NCBI GenBank assembly: GCA_028751875.1
Contig: CM054144.1
Coordinates: forward strand, 15,711,302 to 15,775,301
DNA from: Rapana venosa
Taxonomy: Eukaryota > Mollusca > Gastropoda > Neogastropoda > Muricidae
Length of the DNA stretch: 64,000 nucleotides
Reading direction: 5' to 3'
Part shown: piece by piece, positions 48,958 through 60,636 of the stretch
Position numbering within the stretch: the first letter of the stretch is position 1
Layout: every line of letters starts with the position of its first letter
Position numbers and translations under genes: made by a program
The notes under the pieces: generated by a model
Seen by the model: only the letters and a program-made list of their open reading frames with translations
The model's database searches: none
What the model was told of the DNA's origin: nothing

Positions 48958-51900
48958 CTGGAATGTGTTTACAGGTTGTTACGACCACAAGGTGTACGTG
49001 CTGAAGGCGGAGTCAGGTATCATTGAATGGCAGGTGACAACAGGAGATGTTGTCAAGTGTTCACCTGTAGCAGACATTAAATCTCACCTGGTCTTCTGTG
49101 GCTCCCATGATGGTTTCCTGTATGCACTGAACTGTAAAGTGAGTTATGATGTTGAGAAGAGAGGTGGTGGTGGTGGTGGGGGGCAAGATTGAAGAGGTAG
49201 TTTTCTGTGTGGGATTTAAAATATGCCAGGAAGTAAATTGTTGATTCTTGTTTTTGTATTTGATTGGTATTTGTTAATGAATTATGAGTCCGCATGTTTG
49301 CTGTGTGTTAGTGTGTGTGTGTGCGTGCATGTGTGTGTGGTTGTGTGTGTATAATCTTGTGTGTGTGTGTGTGCATGCACCAGAACATTCACAAAAAGAG
49401 GGAGTCTTATGAATGCTTTGAGGAATGTATAGTGTGTGTGTGTGCATACGTTTGTGTGTGGATGCAACAAAATGATCACAAAAAGAGGGAGTCTTATTAC
49501 AAATGCTTTGAGGAATGTATAGTTCATGTACAGTTATTTTTACTTTAGCCTTGTCTGTTAAAATACAAGAAAACAACCTGCAACCAAAATAAGGTTTGCC
49601 TTTTTTCCTTTAAAGAGAGAAAGAAGAAATGAAGGATATTTAAAATGAAAAGATAAAACTTAAGAGAAAATGTTGGTAATCAGAAATATAAAAAACCCCA
49701 CCCCAAAACAACAACAACAAACACACATACCAGGTGTTACATGTTATTGTATTGATGTCTGTTTTAGACGCAAAAAGTGGCATGGAAAAGCTGGATGGGA
49801 GGTGGGGGAGTGTTTGCCTCCCCTGTCCTGAGCCATGACAATTCATCGGTGTACACTGCCACTTTACGGGGACATGTGACTGCAGTGTCTACAGTAAGAA
49901 TTCATGCTGCTGCATCTGTGTGGCCTTACCAGATTGTGTGTGTGTGTGTGTGTGTGTGTTTGAGAGGAGAAGGTGAAGATTTCTACTTTTCTGTTTGACA
50001 AAGTCACCTTTTTTTTGGTCAGTATGTTTTCCTATCTTATTCAGGGAGGGAGAGGAAAATAATGTGAAGGACTTATGATTGAGTAGAAATCAAAGGACTT
50101 ATGATTGAATGGAAATTGAAGGATTTATGATGGCATAGAAATTGAAGGACGTATGACTGCATAGAAATTGGAGGACTTTTGATTGAATATAGACTAAAGG
50201 ATTTATGACTGAATAAACACTGAATGGTTTGTTTCTGAATAGAAACTGAAGGGTTCTTGTGATTGAATAGAAACTGAAGAGTTTGTTACTGAATAGAAAC
50301 TGAAGGATTCACTGATAAAAATGAGGGTTGATGTCGGAATACGTGTTGCAGATGACAGGAACATTGGTGTGGAGAGTGTGTCTGGACAAACCAGTGTTCA
50401 GTTCTCCAGCAGTACATAACGATCATCTGTATGTCGGCTGTGTGGACTGCTGCTTGTACTGCCTGTCCTGCACTACAGGGACTCAGGTCAGTTTCTGTCG
50501 TTTTCTTTTCTTTTTCTTTCTGTTATTAGCCAGCAGTACTGTTTTGATAGAGATTGATTATTTGTTCAGAAATGTAGAAATTTCTTCTGTATGTTAATGT
50601 GGTTGCTTTCTCTTTTTCTTTTCTGTCTGTTGCTCTTTGTTTTGCTTGGTCTCTCTTTTTAGTGTTCATTTTTCACTGCCGTCTGATCTGATGTTTTAGT
50701 GCAGATACTTGTGCTTCTGTCATGATGGTCACACTTCATTCAATCAGAGCAAGGCTGGTTCAGTGTATTCCCAGAATAAGGCAGGATCCTAAGGAATATA
50801 ATTTCCATACATTAATCTTCTTCTTCTTCTTATCATCAGTGCTGCACCTCCATGAGGCCGCAAACTGGACGAGGCCCTGCACTTTTGCTGATGTTCAGTG
50901 ATACTTGCATTGATGTGACATACATGATACCACTGTAACCCTCTATATGATGACAATGACTGTGTCACAGAGCCACACTCAGTGAGATGCTCATTGCCTT
51001 TTTCTATTTAACAGTCCTGTTCTGAATCTTTCAGATAATTTTTCTCTTGGATTTTTGTTGTTGCTTGGTTTGTCATTGATGATGATTATGATGACGTTAC
51101 CAAGATTCAGATAGGTTTCAGACTTACAAGGGGTGTTCAGAATGCTTGATAAAGGAGCCACAGACAGAGGTAACAGACATTTGCAGTGTTCTGTTTTTCT
51201 TGATGTTTAGTAGCACTCAGTTTGGTCTGTAAAGTGGATGGTACTCAGTGTGGTTGCAGTTTTGAGTTGAGTGTGCTCAACTCAGTGTAGATTCTTAATG
51301 CAGTCAGAACCTGAATCAAACCCATGAAACCCCACCCCTGCTGACAGTCTGTTTATTTTAATTTTATTTATTCTTTTATATCGAGGATATTGGAATAAGC
51401 ACTCATGTGCTTTTTTACATCCAGTCCCCGTGCCCATGCGATTTTGTAAATTTTGTCATCTGTTTCAACCGGCACACAATGGCCTACTCTTCCGAAAAGC
51501 GGAACAGGATTTAACGTGTGCGCAAGATGTTCTGCATGCATTTGAACACGGGGCCTCGGTTTATAGTCTCATCCGAAGCACTTTGATGTAGTAACCCACT
51601 GTGCCAAGGTAATCGGCTTGGGTTTTTTTCCCTCTCAAACTTGACCCATTTCCAGGGGTACTGTTAGTTCTGAGCAGTTTACTGTTGGTTCTATACTTGC
51701 AGGTATTTGTTGTGAACTGAAATGCAAAAGTTTTTATTTTTACGAACATCTAGATTATTCTGGACTAGAATCGGAAGTTGCAGAGTGTGTGTGTGTGTGT
51801 GTGTAGCTGTGGGTTTACAGGACACAGGCTCCCATCTTTTCATCCCCTGTGATTATGAAGAGTGACAACAGTGGGCCCTACATACTGTTTGGATCACACG

Positions 51901-52595
51901 ACAACTGCCTTCACTGCATTTCACACACAGGACAGCCCGTGTGGAAACACCACACAACATCCACAGTGTATGCCTCTCCTTTCGTGTTTGGCCTCTGTCA
52001 GGCCACGGAGAATGGAGCTGTCAGCGTCTTCAGTGTACAACACCACACAGAGGAGTCAGGAGAACAGGGTCTCGGGCACAAGTTCAGCAGTCAGCATGCT
52101 GCAAAGAATCTCAAAGACCAGGTTCAGGTCAGAGGTTCTGAATTAAGTTGTGACTCACAGCTTGATAGAAATTCTCAAAAACGAGAACAACAGACAGCTT
52201 TTCTACCAGAACTTGATACCAAGAGACCTGTCAGCTCAAACAGATTGAAGAATGGTGGAAGTGAATTGTGCCGTGGACAAACTAATACAAACTGTGAACT
52301 GTACAAGTGTGAGGAGAAGCACAAAGCGAAAAGCAACTGTAGCCATTCAGCCAGATCTCAGATATGTCCCAGCAAATGTTTGTCGGGAGATGATCGCTTC
52401 AGTTGTGGACAGTTTGTTGCCTGTGCATCAACAGATGGCATGGTCAGGATTCTGAACTGTGTAACAGGGAAGCTGTCTGTCCAGGTGCGTTTGCCAGGGG
52501 AAGTGTTTTCTTCACCTCTTGTTGTTGACGACTGTCTAGTTGTCGGCTGCAGAGATGACAAAGTGTACTGCTATAAACTGGGTCATCCTTCGTGA
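35466..52595 (+). CDS. AASDH: AASDH: beta-alanine-activating enzyme (acyl-CoA synthetase family member 4 type), complete
   Basis: Sixteen exons: 35466-35630, 36249-36340, 37078-37195, 38218-38441, 39515-39707, 40329-40555, 42919-43028, 43895-44079, 44675-44879, 45682-45788, 46419-47230, 48102-48253, 48975-49138, 49768-49893, 50352-50486, 51807-52595. They total 3804 bases in one frame: 1267 residues plus TGA, longer than human AASDH (about 1100) because of two polar inserts. Domain order is adenylation, carrier (GGDSL), PQQ-type propeller, which is unique to this family. Human AASDH activates beta-alanine with ATP and loads it on its own phosphopantetheine carrier; the final acceptor is unknown. 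Introns 3 and 7 use GC donors. The start ATG follows an untranslated stretch ending TCCATCACG and is the first ATG of the conserved N-terminal frame. Confidence 0.93.
37196..37197 (+). promoter_or_regulatory. GC 5' splice site of AASDH intron 3
   Basis: Exon 3 ends TTACAG and is followed by GCATGT. No nearby GT keeps phase 0 with exon 4 (NLQSLLLEL); the GTs in the next 40 bases give phase 1 or 2, or run into TGA. A GC-AG intron is the simplest reading. Confidence 0.6.
38500..38818 (-). mobile_element. SINE family A, full-length, AASDH intron 4
   Basis: Reverse-oriented copy: B box complement GGGAATCAAACCCGGG and A box complement CTACTAGGCTATCCTG at the right end, body and AT-rich tail at the left. 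Followed by a (GT)n tract. Confidence 0.85.
40585..42780. repeat. 21-bp minisatellite in AASDH intron 6, roughly 80 copies, split by a SINE
   Basis: The unit is close to GTTGTGACTGAGCTATGAATT, running 40585-42330 and resuming at 42703-42780 after a SINE (42350-42702). Unit variants include 18-bp shortened forms. The minus strand reads as a heptad repeat (VTTIHSS) over about 400 residues, an artefact of the 21-bp period. It starts about 30 bases past the exon 6 donor. Confidence 0.92.
42350..42702 (-). mobile_element. SINE family A inside the AASDH minisatellite
   Basis: Full-length reverse copy with B box complement GGGAATTGAACCTGGG and A box complement CCACCAGGCTATCCC. The 21-bp array resumes directly after its head. 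Confidence 0.85.
43029..43030 (+). promoter_or_regulatory. GC 5' splice site of AASDH intron 7
   Basis: Exon 7 ends ATGATTG and is followed by GCAAGT, the consensus of GC-AG introns. This donor joins exon 8 to give [13 protein letters not shown], matching the family, with phase 1. The next GT (AAGTTC) would leave phase 2 and break the frame. Confidence 0.75.
45150..45512 (-). mobile_element. Mosaic SINE, family C, AASDH intron 9
   Basis: Same module order as the 25150 copy, including the head with GAATCAAACCCAGAACCTC and AACCATCCTGCCACC. Confidence 0.75.
46419..47230 (+). CDS. AASDH: AASDH exon 11: acyl-carrier domain plus disordered linker
   Basis: The first part encodes a peptidyl-carrier fold with [15 protein letters not shown]; Ser565 is the expected 4'-phosphopantetheine attachment site. 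From about residue 600 to 812 the sequence is polar, charged and low in hydrophobics, a long linker toward the propeller. The acceptor TTGAGCAG lies about 35 bases after a long (AC)n tract. Confidence 0.9.
48102..52595 (+). CDS. AASDH: AASDH exons 12-16: PQQ-like beta-propeller
   Basis: Repeats of the form (I/F)xGSHDxxxYAL(N/D)xxxGxxxW appear in each exon: [80 protein letters not shown], then [12 protein letters not shown] and [13 protein letters not shown] at the C-terminus. These are propeller blades; in the family no PQQ cofactor use is established. Exon 16 contains an extra polar insert of roughly 150 residues between the last blades, absent from the human protein as I know it. The exon 16 acceptor (TAG at 51804-51806) directly follows a (GT)n run rather than a pyrimidine tract. 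Confidence 0.9.
48395..48715 (+). repeat. Interspersed repeat family F, AASDH intron 12
   Basis: Nearly full copy with CAGGCAGCCATTATTGTTGT, GCGCATCCGACTTCAGGA and GGTGGGGATGCTATTTTTAC. Confidence 0.7.
50085..50320. repeat. Degenerate tandem repeat, about 26-30 bp, AASDH intron 14
   Basis: Units resemble GATTGAATAGAAACTGAAGGA with variable spacing, about eight copies, ending shortly before exon 15. Confidence 0.75.
51355..51590 (-). mobile_element. SINE family A, head missing, AASDH intron 15
   Basis: Tail and body, ending GGTTTATAGTCTCATCCGAA. Nearly identical to the 10893 copy in its 3' half. A tail-only fragment lies at 47385-47512. Confidence 0.75.
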
Positions 52596-54044
52596 TCAGG
52601 TTCACTTCAGGGATAGGAAAGTGTACTGCTATAATTGGGTTGTTTTTAACGACTGTTACCAGTGGACTTCAGGGCCTTCAGCATACCATGGCATTTATCA
52701 GGGTCTCTAGTTTTTGTCAGAGCATTCAATGAAGAAAAAGATGACATTATCTGTCTGTGAAGTTGGCCAGTCTTGACGATTGCTGCTGCAGCTGGGCCAG
52801 TGGTGGTGATAATTCACTTTTAGGTGTCAGTGGAGAGTATCTGATTATAGACCAAGTCATAGTTGATGACGATTAATTAAAAAGCAAGCCTCAGGGATGA
52901 CATAATTTTTACATATCAGGTTGTTGTTGTCAACTATATGAAATTCAGGGATACGGACACTGCTGTCACTGTTGAGCGAAATGTAAAGATGACAATTATT
53001 ATTTAAAACTGGGTTATTATTGACGACTATGATTGGTGTGAACTGTATCATCGTGAATGATTTTATGTACACAAAAAGGAATTACTGTACACAGAACATT
53101 CCGCACGTCTCCCCTTATCAGCCACTAACTTTTAACCCACCCACTGACCAACTTCATGAGTAATTGACTGTAAATGTGGATGCATAATGGGTATTTGTTT
53201 GGCTCCAAACCACTGAATGTTGGCATAAATTACAAAGTCATGAATGTGTTGAAGCTGTAATACAGGATATTAATGTGCAATATGTACGAATGTTGGTATG
53301 TGTGTGTGCCTATGCTTGTGATCATAAATTGTTTCATGTAGTAAATATTTAATTTATCCTAAAGAAAATAACACTCTAAGGGGCTGTCACCCAAAACTAG
53401 ATGGTCAGATCTCATTTCAGAGAATTTTTCTTTTTTAAATGAAAAAAAAAGACAGAAAACTTTAACAAGCAACAATATATGGATGGGCATTCAAAAATGG
53501 TCATGCTCCTCAAATGGAGCTAGCTTAAGCGAACAGACAGAAAAAAAAAAGGATTTTGACAATTTGAAAAGAAAACATCTGCATATCAGCACAACCTGAT
53601 CAGGCAAGTGAATTTTCTGCCATTATTTAGTTATGACTTTGAAGTCACAGATGCCTTGCTGTTCTTTAATACTCTAAAAATTGTACCACCTCAGCTCTCT
53701 GATGTTAGTTTGAACCGAATATCATGCCTCTGTTTACTGGTTATTTATTTTTCTTCTGAAGTCATCTCCAAGCTGGCAGGCATATGTGAGTGACTAGGTG
53801 AACCTTGTCTTCAAACACTAATGTGCATCTGTGATGCCACTCGTTCTATGTGAAGAAAGCGCAATGATAATGTTATTGCTTCATTTCACATGTCATCCGT
53901 TTCCTTCAGAAATGATCTTGTCCACAGTGCTTGTTGTGCCAAAATGTGACAGAGCATGCATGTGTGCTAAAAAGTAAGTTTGGAAAGTAGTGTAACTGGG
54001 ATGTATAGTTGCACTGACTTCAGCTACAAATAACTTATTTATTT

Positions 54045-54418
54045 TGTTGTTGTTGCTCTTTGGCTAAAGCTCCGAGAATCACAGATGGTGAGATTTTGCA
54101 TATGCACCTTATTTTGCCCACCATGAAGGTAGCTGCATTCCAACTTCGGGGATGTATACTGGGTATGTTTGTGTTTCCATAACCCACTGAAGGCTGACCT
54201 GAATTACGGGAACTGTAACGTGCATATTTGATCTTCTGCATGTGTATATTGCAGAAGGGAATTATGGCACTGGCAGGTCTGCTCTTGAAGTTGACCTGGG
54301 AGATCATAAAAATGCACACCCTTAATTTACCACATGCTGCTGAGATTCAAACCCAGACTTCATGGAGCCATGGGATTGAAGTCAAACGGTCTTAACCACT
54401 TGTCCATCAAACAACTGA
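54045..54418 (-). mobile_element. SINE family B, full-length
   Basis: Reverse copy, body plus tRNA head (TCTTAACCACTTGTCCATCA complement of the A box), downstream of AASDH. Confidence 0.8.
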
Positions 54419-55899
54419 AATAAATATGACCGGTACACTGTTGATTTGTTTGCTTGTCATTTTATTTGCCCTTTTTTGTTTGATGACTTCACACAGCAAC
54501 ATTTGCTAAGGTCAGTTAGTATTTCTGATACAAAAGAATACGACTCTAAAAAACACAGTTTGGTGATCAGTTCCAAAACACTTTAGACAAGTCAACATTG
54601 AAGCAGTTAGTACAGAGGAGGTCAGTAAATGGTCATGCTGTAGTAATCTTACTTTCTTACTTTCTGTCGAAGTTGACTGATTCTATTTACCTATTGTACT
54701 AGTACAGTAGGTGCTTATCAGCAGCGCAACACATTCTTGCTCATATGACAGAACAACAATAGTTGCTGTCTGAACATTCAATGAAGAAGACGAGAGAAGT
54801 ACTGGTACAGTGACTGTATTTCAGCAATATTTTAGTGACTCATTGAGTGCTTTTTTCTTTATTCAGTGAATCTAAATATATTCAGGGCATTGAATCTTTA
54901 TATATCCTGTTTTTATTTATTGAATCTACAGGTATTTATGTACCTCGAACAGTTTTTGTAAAGACAGGGACACATTGTATGATACAACAAACCTATCTGT
55001 TGAAAAAGATGCTTGTATCTTTATCTCCCTTCACTTGAGAAGAATCTCTTCATGAAACTTATAAGACTCGAGATTACTATGAATTTATTTATGCCACTCC
55101 AAAAACCACAACCAAACAAAAAAGGCTGGTACACTTGATGAAATGATCGGTAATATTTGTACAGGCCCTCTGTGTGACCACAGCAATTGTTTGTACGCGA
55201 GACGCTCTGGATCTGCATTTACAAGGCATACTTAAAAAAACAAGAGCAACAAAATGAACCCTAATTTTTCTTTTGTGTTTTGCATGGTTTTTTGTGTTTG
55301 TTGAATAATTCTTACACATGTTGCTGTGTACAGTTGTCTGCATTAAAATTCTCAGGGTATGCCAGGTGTTCATCAAATATGTTATGACAAGTGCCTTACT
55401 AGTATAATTATGAGGTATTGCTTTGTTTGTCATACGTGATGAAAACAGTGCCTTAAATAAATGTTGTATTGAAATGAAGGCTGCTGCCTTTTTTTCTTTT
55501 CTTTTGATTGGTATTGAGTTGTCATTGCTGTTGTTGAGTATTTACAGAGGTTAAAGAGACAGACAACATCCCCCCCCCCCCCCTCCCCCCCCCACTCTCC
55601 ACACACAAATGATGTCAGCTGAAATATTAGGACTTCATCTTCTGATCTTTTCCCCATTTTCATTCTTTGATGGGGAAACAGGAATACACAACATGTTAAT
55701 TAACAGAAGTGGCCGGGAGACAACATGGTGATACTGAAATTCAGGAGAAAGAGTTACCTGACTGCCAACATAAGTGTCAGAAAAATGCTTTCCTCCAAAA
55801 GATGTTGGAAATGGCAGTGCTATTTTTCTGCGGTGCTCATGGTTGTCATGTTAGTCAGTTTATTGTGCACATATTGCATGCTGGGCTTTTTCTTTTTTC

Positions 55900-56285
55900 A
55901 TTCCTTGGCTAGAGCTCCAGGGTTCACCAATGGTGAGATTTTGAGTATTTGACTGTATTTACCCACTACCAATTAAGGTAGCCGTATTCCGACTTCAGGG
56001 ATGGTATCTAAAAACAACACTTGTGTGCATGTGATAAAAACAATAAAGTCATCTGTTCCTAATAGTCTACTCTTTCCGAAATGTGGAACAGGTCTCTAGC
56101 ATGTCCGTAAGATTTTCTGCATGTGTTTGCACGCAGAGTCTTGGTTTATAGTCTCATCCGAAGGATTATTGGGTCAGTGGAGTCGGTACTAATACTGACT
56201 CCAGCGTAAAATTCCCTGAAACGGGCACCTCTGTGGTGGTTTGATCCAAGGCCGCTGGATCACAAGCGCAATGCACTAACCCCCC
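55900..56285 (-). mobile_element. Mosaic SINE (B-type 3' end, A-type body and head)
   Basis: Runs from GGCTAGAGCTCCAGGGTTCA through the A-type body to a tRNA head ending at CAAGCGCAATGCACTAACC, then a C9 run. Confidence 0.72.
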
Positions 56286-56514
56286 CCCCATGTTTGAAAC
56301 CCCCCCTTTTTTTTTTCTTATTAACACCACTGACCACAGTTGATCTTTTTTCTATCAAAGATGAATCCTGTGATCACTCCCTTATGAAGTGTGCAGCTAG
56401 TGAGAACAGCTTCAGGACTGCAGAACAGCATTTTACAATTATCGTTCTGGAAAAGAAAATGACACAAGAAAAGCTCTTTGGTTCCTTTTTCTTTGAACTT
56501 TTTGCATTCACTTA

Positions 56515-57123
56515 TTTTATTACGGCGTATTAGTGCAATTCGAAAGTACCTGTCCACAGACGCAACATCAAAACTCATGGCATCTCTCATTCTTTCACGT
56601 CTGGACTATTGCAATTCTCTTTTGGCTGGTCTGCCAGCATCATCTATCCACTCCCTTCAACGTATTCAAAACTCTGCAGCTCGACTAGTCCTCAGAAAGA
56701 AAAAATCTGAGCACATTACCCCTCTCTTGCGATCTCTCCACTGGCTGCCTGTGCCACAAAGAATAAACTATAAGATCAGTACTCTCTGTTACAAATGTCT
56801 CCACAAAACAGCACCTTCCTACCTCTGTGAATGTCTCCACCTGTACATCCCTTCTCGTTCCCTTCGCTCTGCTGCAGATTCCTTGTGCTTACAAACACCT
56901 AGATTCAACCAGTCCACTGTTGGCCGTCGCTCTTTCTCTGTTTCTGGTCCATCGATTTGGAATGGCCTCCCTATCTCTCTTCGCCAAAGGCCTTCTTGTG
57001 ACTCTTTTAAATCTGGCCTCAAGACATATTTGTTTCAAACCTAAGAATTTCCTCTTCTGTTTCATTTCATAGCTATCCCTGCTTTTCAACAGCCAAAAAT
57101 TCCATCACCCTGCCAGAGTGTAT

Positions 57124-57160
<37 letters not shown>

Positions 57161-57297
57161 ATTTGGACTTGTTAGAACTATTACTTGCTATTGGTTGCAT
57201 GACTGTGTAAGAATGAGTTGAGTGCAAGCGCTTTGATTTGTCTGTGCAAGATACAGCGCTATATAAATTCCATTTATTATTATTATTATTATTATCA
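56515..57297 (+). mobile_element. LINE 3' end (CR1/L2-like), copy 3, 5'-truncated, open frame
   Basis: An uninterrupted frame to 57044 encodes [51 protein letters not shown] and [14 protein letters not shown], then a (GT)n stretch and the shared tail ending (ATT)n. The least decayed of the three copies, hence probably youngest. Confidence 0.87.
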
Positions 57298-59089
57298 TTA
57301 TTTTCAAAAACACAGCAGGTAAGAAATCAAGCCACAACTTTCTGTTACATTATTTTTGCAACCATACACATTTTACATAGAATGGCTTGCCTTCACTTCA
57401 TTTTTGAAGCTATGCAATTTGTGTGTTTGTTTCTAACAATATATATATCAATGCACTTATCTTACCTGCAATAAGGCCTTTCTCATGGATTTAAACATAA
57501 CTTTTTCCAACGTAAATGATGTTTTAAAAATATTCTCTGGGTATTGTGGAGTTGAAACAGCAAATTTGTTACAGTAATCTCACAAATTAGTGAAGTAGTA
57601 GCTTTGTGGAAGTGTTCTCATATAAGAGTGACAAGCCACTTGCATGAAACTCAAAACATAAGTGTTTATTCCATTATCCTCAATTAGTCAATATACAGGG
57701 CAAAAATTATTTTCCTTCTTATCTCTATCTAGATATATCAGTTTTGACAGCATATAATCTTGTTTAGTCCTTTTGTTAATACCTTTTATATCTCTATGCA
57801 TCTTCCCTCTTCTTCTGTACATCAAAAGAGCTTATGGGAATGACTATCATTGTCAATAATACAGCATAATTTTTTAATAGGTTGTATCAGTAAAAGGATT
57901 TAAATTTTGATGAGAGTCTTCTCATAAGCACAGCACAACACAACAATATTCATTCTGCTCTTTAATCATGCATATTTGCAATCACATATCCAAAATCTCT
58001 CGTTCATTTAAATTGTAAATATAATCTAAAGCCATGAAAACTTGTGTCCCACTTTCATTCATTACACATTAGAAATAATGCAAGAGGCAGTTACATGAAA
58101 GAAGCTTTATGTAAAGAATGAAGAGAACACTCCGAATGATGAATATACAGCACATATTTAATTTATGGTGACAATGACACCATTGTCATGATTTATTATA
58201 TGGATAACCAGTTTAATACTGTACATATCCAAATATAATCTTAAGACATCAGAAATGACGTAGCAGCCAAGCATTAAAAAATGAGGTAGTAACAAAAATG
58301 GTAAGAAAATCTTAACAAAACAAACTCAACAAATGAATAAATCCCACAAGTTCAAAATAGATGACAATGCACAGGCATAGAAATAGGCAGGTGATGTGAT
58401 CAACAACGACAGAATCAACAGTATTTTGAGCACAGAGGCCCTCACATATTATTTCAACCATAATGCATTACTCTAACAGCTTTGAACAAAATGTTCACAC
58501 TACTACCCTTTCCTACCCCCTCTCCAGTCCCACAAAACACATGCAATTCCTAACAGGCTTTGAACAATAAATGTTACAACACAACCTTTCAAAGCTACAC
58601 ATTTTTTCTTGAATAACAAAGGACATGACCACTCAGAAATTATCATCACCAAGGTAGCATCTTTCATAATAAGCCCCCGATTTAAATAAAACAGAAAAAT
58701 GACTACATGCAAAACAAAGCACAAAACAACACCACAAATATCCCAGCCCAGGTTTGCACCCATAAGGAAAATGCTCCAGTGGTTTATTTTAAATAAAACA
58801 GAAAAACACCACAGCCCCAAAGTCCCAAGAGAGCAACAAGCCCTTAACCCGCACTGAGATTTTTGTCATCCCACTTAGGAGAAAAACCTTGCCAGTGCAT
58901 GGCATATTACTGTCATCATTCATGACCGAGGACATACCCCGCTGTCTCACACCTTGCAGTTCCATAGCACGAGCCTGGCCCATTATGGATATCAGTTTGC
59001 ACTGGATTAGTGTGTATGCAAACATAGACCATCCTGGCACATAGCTTGTATGATCATTATACCACCTGGTACACTTAGCTGATGTAGAC

Positions 59090-60210
59090 CTGCAGTTATA
59101 CCAACTGGCCATTAGCTGTGTATGAATACAGTTATACCAACTGGACATTAGCTGTGTATGAATACAGTTATACCAACTGGACATTAGCTGTGTATGAATA
59201 CAGTTATGCCAACGGGACATTAGCTGTGTATGAATACAGTTATGACAATGGGACATTAGTTTTTTTTAAACAGTTATACCAACTGGACATTAGCTGTGTA
59301 TGAATACAGTTATGTCAATGGGACGTTAGTTTTTTTTTAAAACAGTTATGCCAATGGGACATTACTTTAGTTCGAACAGTTATGCCAGTTAGACATTAGT
59401 TTTGTTTAAACAGTTATGGCAATGGGACATTAGTTTAGTTTGAACAGTTATGCCAACTGGACATTAGTTGTGTTTGAATACATTTATGCCAATGGGACAT
59501 TAGTTTAGTTTGAACAGTTATGCCAATGAGACATTAGTTTTGTTTAAACAGTTATGACAGACATTATTTTGTTTAAACAGTTATGGCAATGGGACATTAG
59601 TTTAATTTAAACAGTTATGGCAATGGGACATTAGTTTAGTTTGAACAGTTATGGCAATGGGACATTAGTTTAGTTTGAACAGTTATGCCAACTGGACATT
59701 AGTTGTGTTTGAATACATTTATGCCAATGGGACATTAGTCTTGTTTGAACAGTTATGCCAACTGGATGTTAGTCCTTTATGAATGAAGTTATGCCAATTG
59801 AACAATGGTCCTTTATGAATACAGTTATGCCAATTAAACATTACTCCTTTATGAATATATTTATGCCAAGTGAACATTAGTCCTGTATGAATACAGTTAT
59901 GCCAATTAAATATTAGTCATGTATGAATAGTTATGCCAATCAACATTAGTCCTTTATGAATAAAGATATGCCAATTCAACATTAGTCCTTTATGAATAAA
60001 GTTATGCCAATTGGACGTTAAGTCCTTTATGAATAAGTTATGCCAATGGACATTTAGTCCTGTATAAATACAGTTATGCCAAATGGACATAAGTCATGTA
60101 GAATACATCTATGCCGTTAGACAAGTCATGGATAGATACAGTTATGCCAGCTGGACATCAGTCTTGTATAAAACAGTTACCCCAACAGGACATTGTCCTA
60201 GATGAATACT
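59090..60210. repeat. Minisatellite, about 35 bp, roughly 30 copies
   Basis: Units of the form GTTATGCCAATGGGACATTAG plus TTTAGTTTGAACA or a GTGTATGAATACA variant. Copies diverge progressively toward 60200 (GTCCTTTATGAATAA type). It lies just downstream of the last visible MAT2B exon, in an intron or past the gene. Confidence 0.88.
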
Positions 60211-60442
60211 ATACTGAAAAATCTGATAAAGCTCTAACCCAAGGGCACAAAAACATGCATAACGGTACTGCAATCCTATCAAACATGGACTACAATAACC
60301 TGACCTGCATGATAAATGCAAACTGCAATAAAGTGTTTGAACTGAATTTAACTGAATTAAAACTTGAATAATGAGACACGTAGCACAGTTTGGTTCAGAT
60401 ACATAAGAGACCCTTTGGTTTCTTCTCCTTAAGGTTTCTCAC

Positions 60443-60636
60443 CTGAATCTTTTTGTCTGCCAGCTGTTTTAACACAATAGCGACATCTCGGCAGTGTGTT
60501 GGATAGCGTCGTTCATAGTCAGACATCACACATGTATGGTCCTTGTCCTTGACCTTGGAGAAGAGCACAGTTACTGGGCTCTCGTCTAACCGCTCCACAT
60601 CACCATACAGCACGGGAACTCGCAGAACAGCATTGC
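60443..60636 (-). CDS. MAT2B: MAT2B exon, LYGDVERLDESPV segment
   Basis: After acceptor GACCAG it completes a Ser codon and encodes NAVLRVPVLYGDVERLDESP through RRYPTHCRDVAIVLKQLADK, ending at CAG|GTGAGA. It aligns without gaps to the human segment that precedes GTFHWSG. Without splicing, the frame would end 15 residues later. Confidence 0.88.

Larger units (their letters stand above)
52596..60442. other. AASDH-MAT2B interval, repeats only
   Basis: AASDH 3' UTR begins at 52596; no canonical AATAAA is obvious in the first 800 bases. Then SINEs (54045, 55900), a C-rich homopolymer (55570-55592), LINE copy 3 (56515-57297), about 1.7 kb of AT-rich sequence without features, and the minisatellite of about 35 bp. 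No MAT2B C-terminal exon was recognised. Confidence 0.5.

Noticed and set aside
58503..58820. 105-residue hydrophobic minus-strand open frame near MAT2B
   Set aside because: Does not align with the missing MAT2B C-terminus and has an AT-rich noncoding composition.
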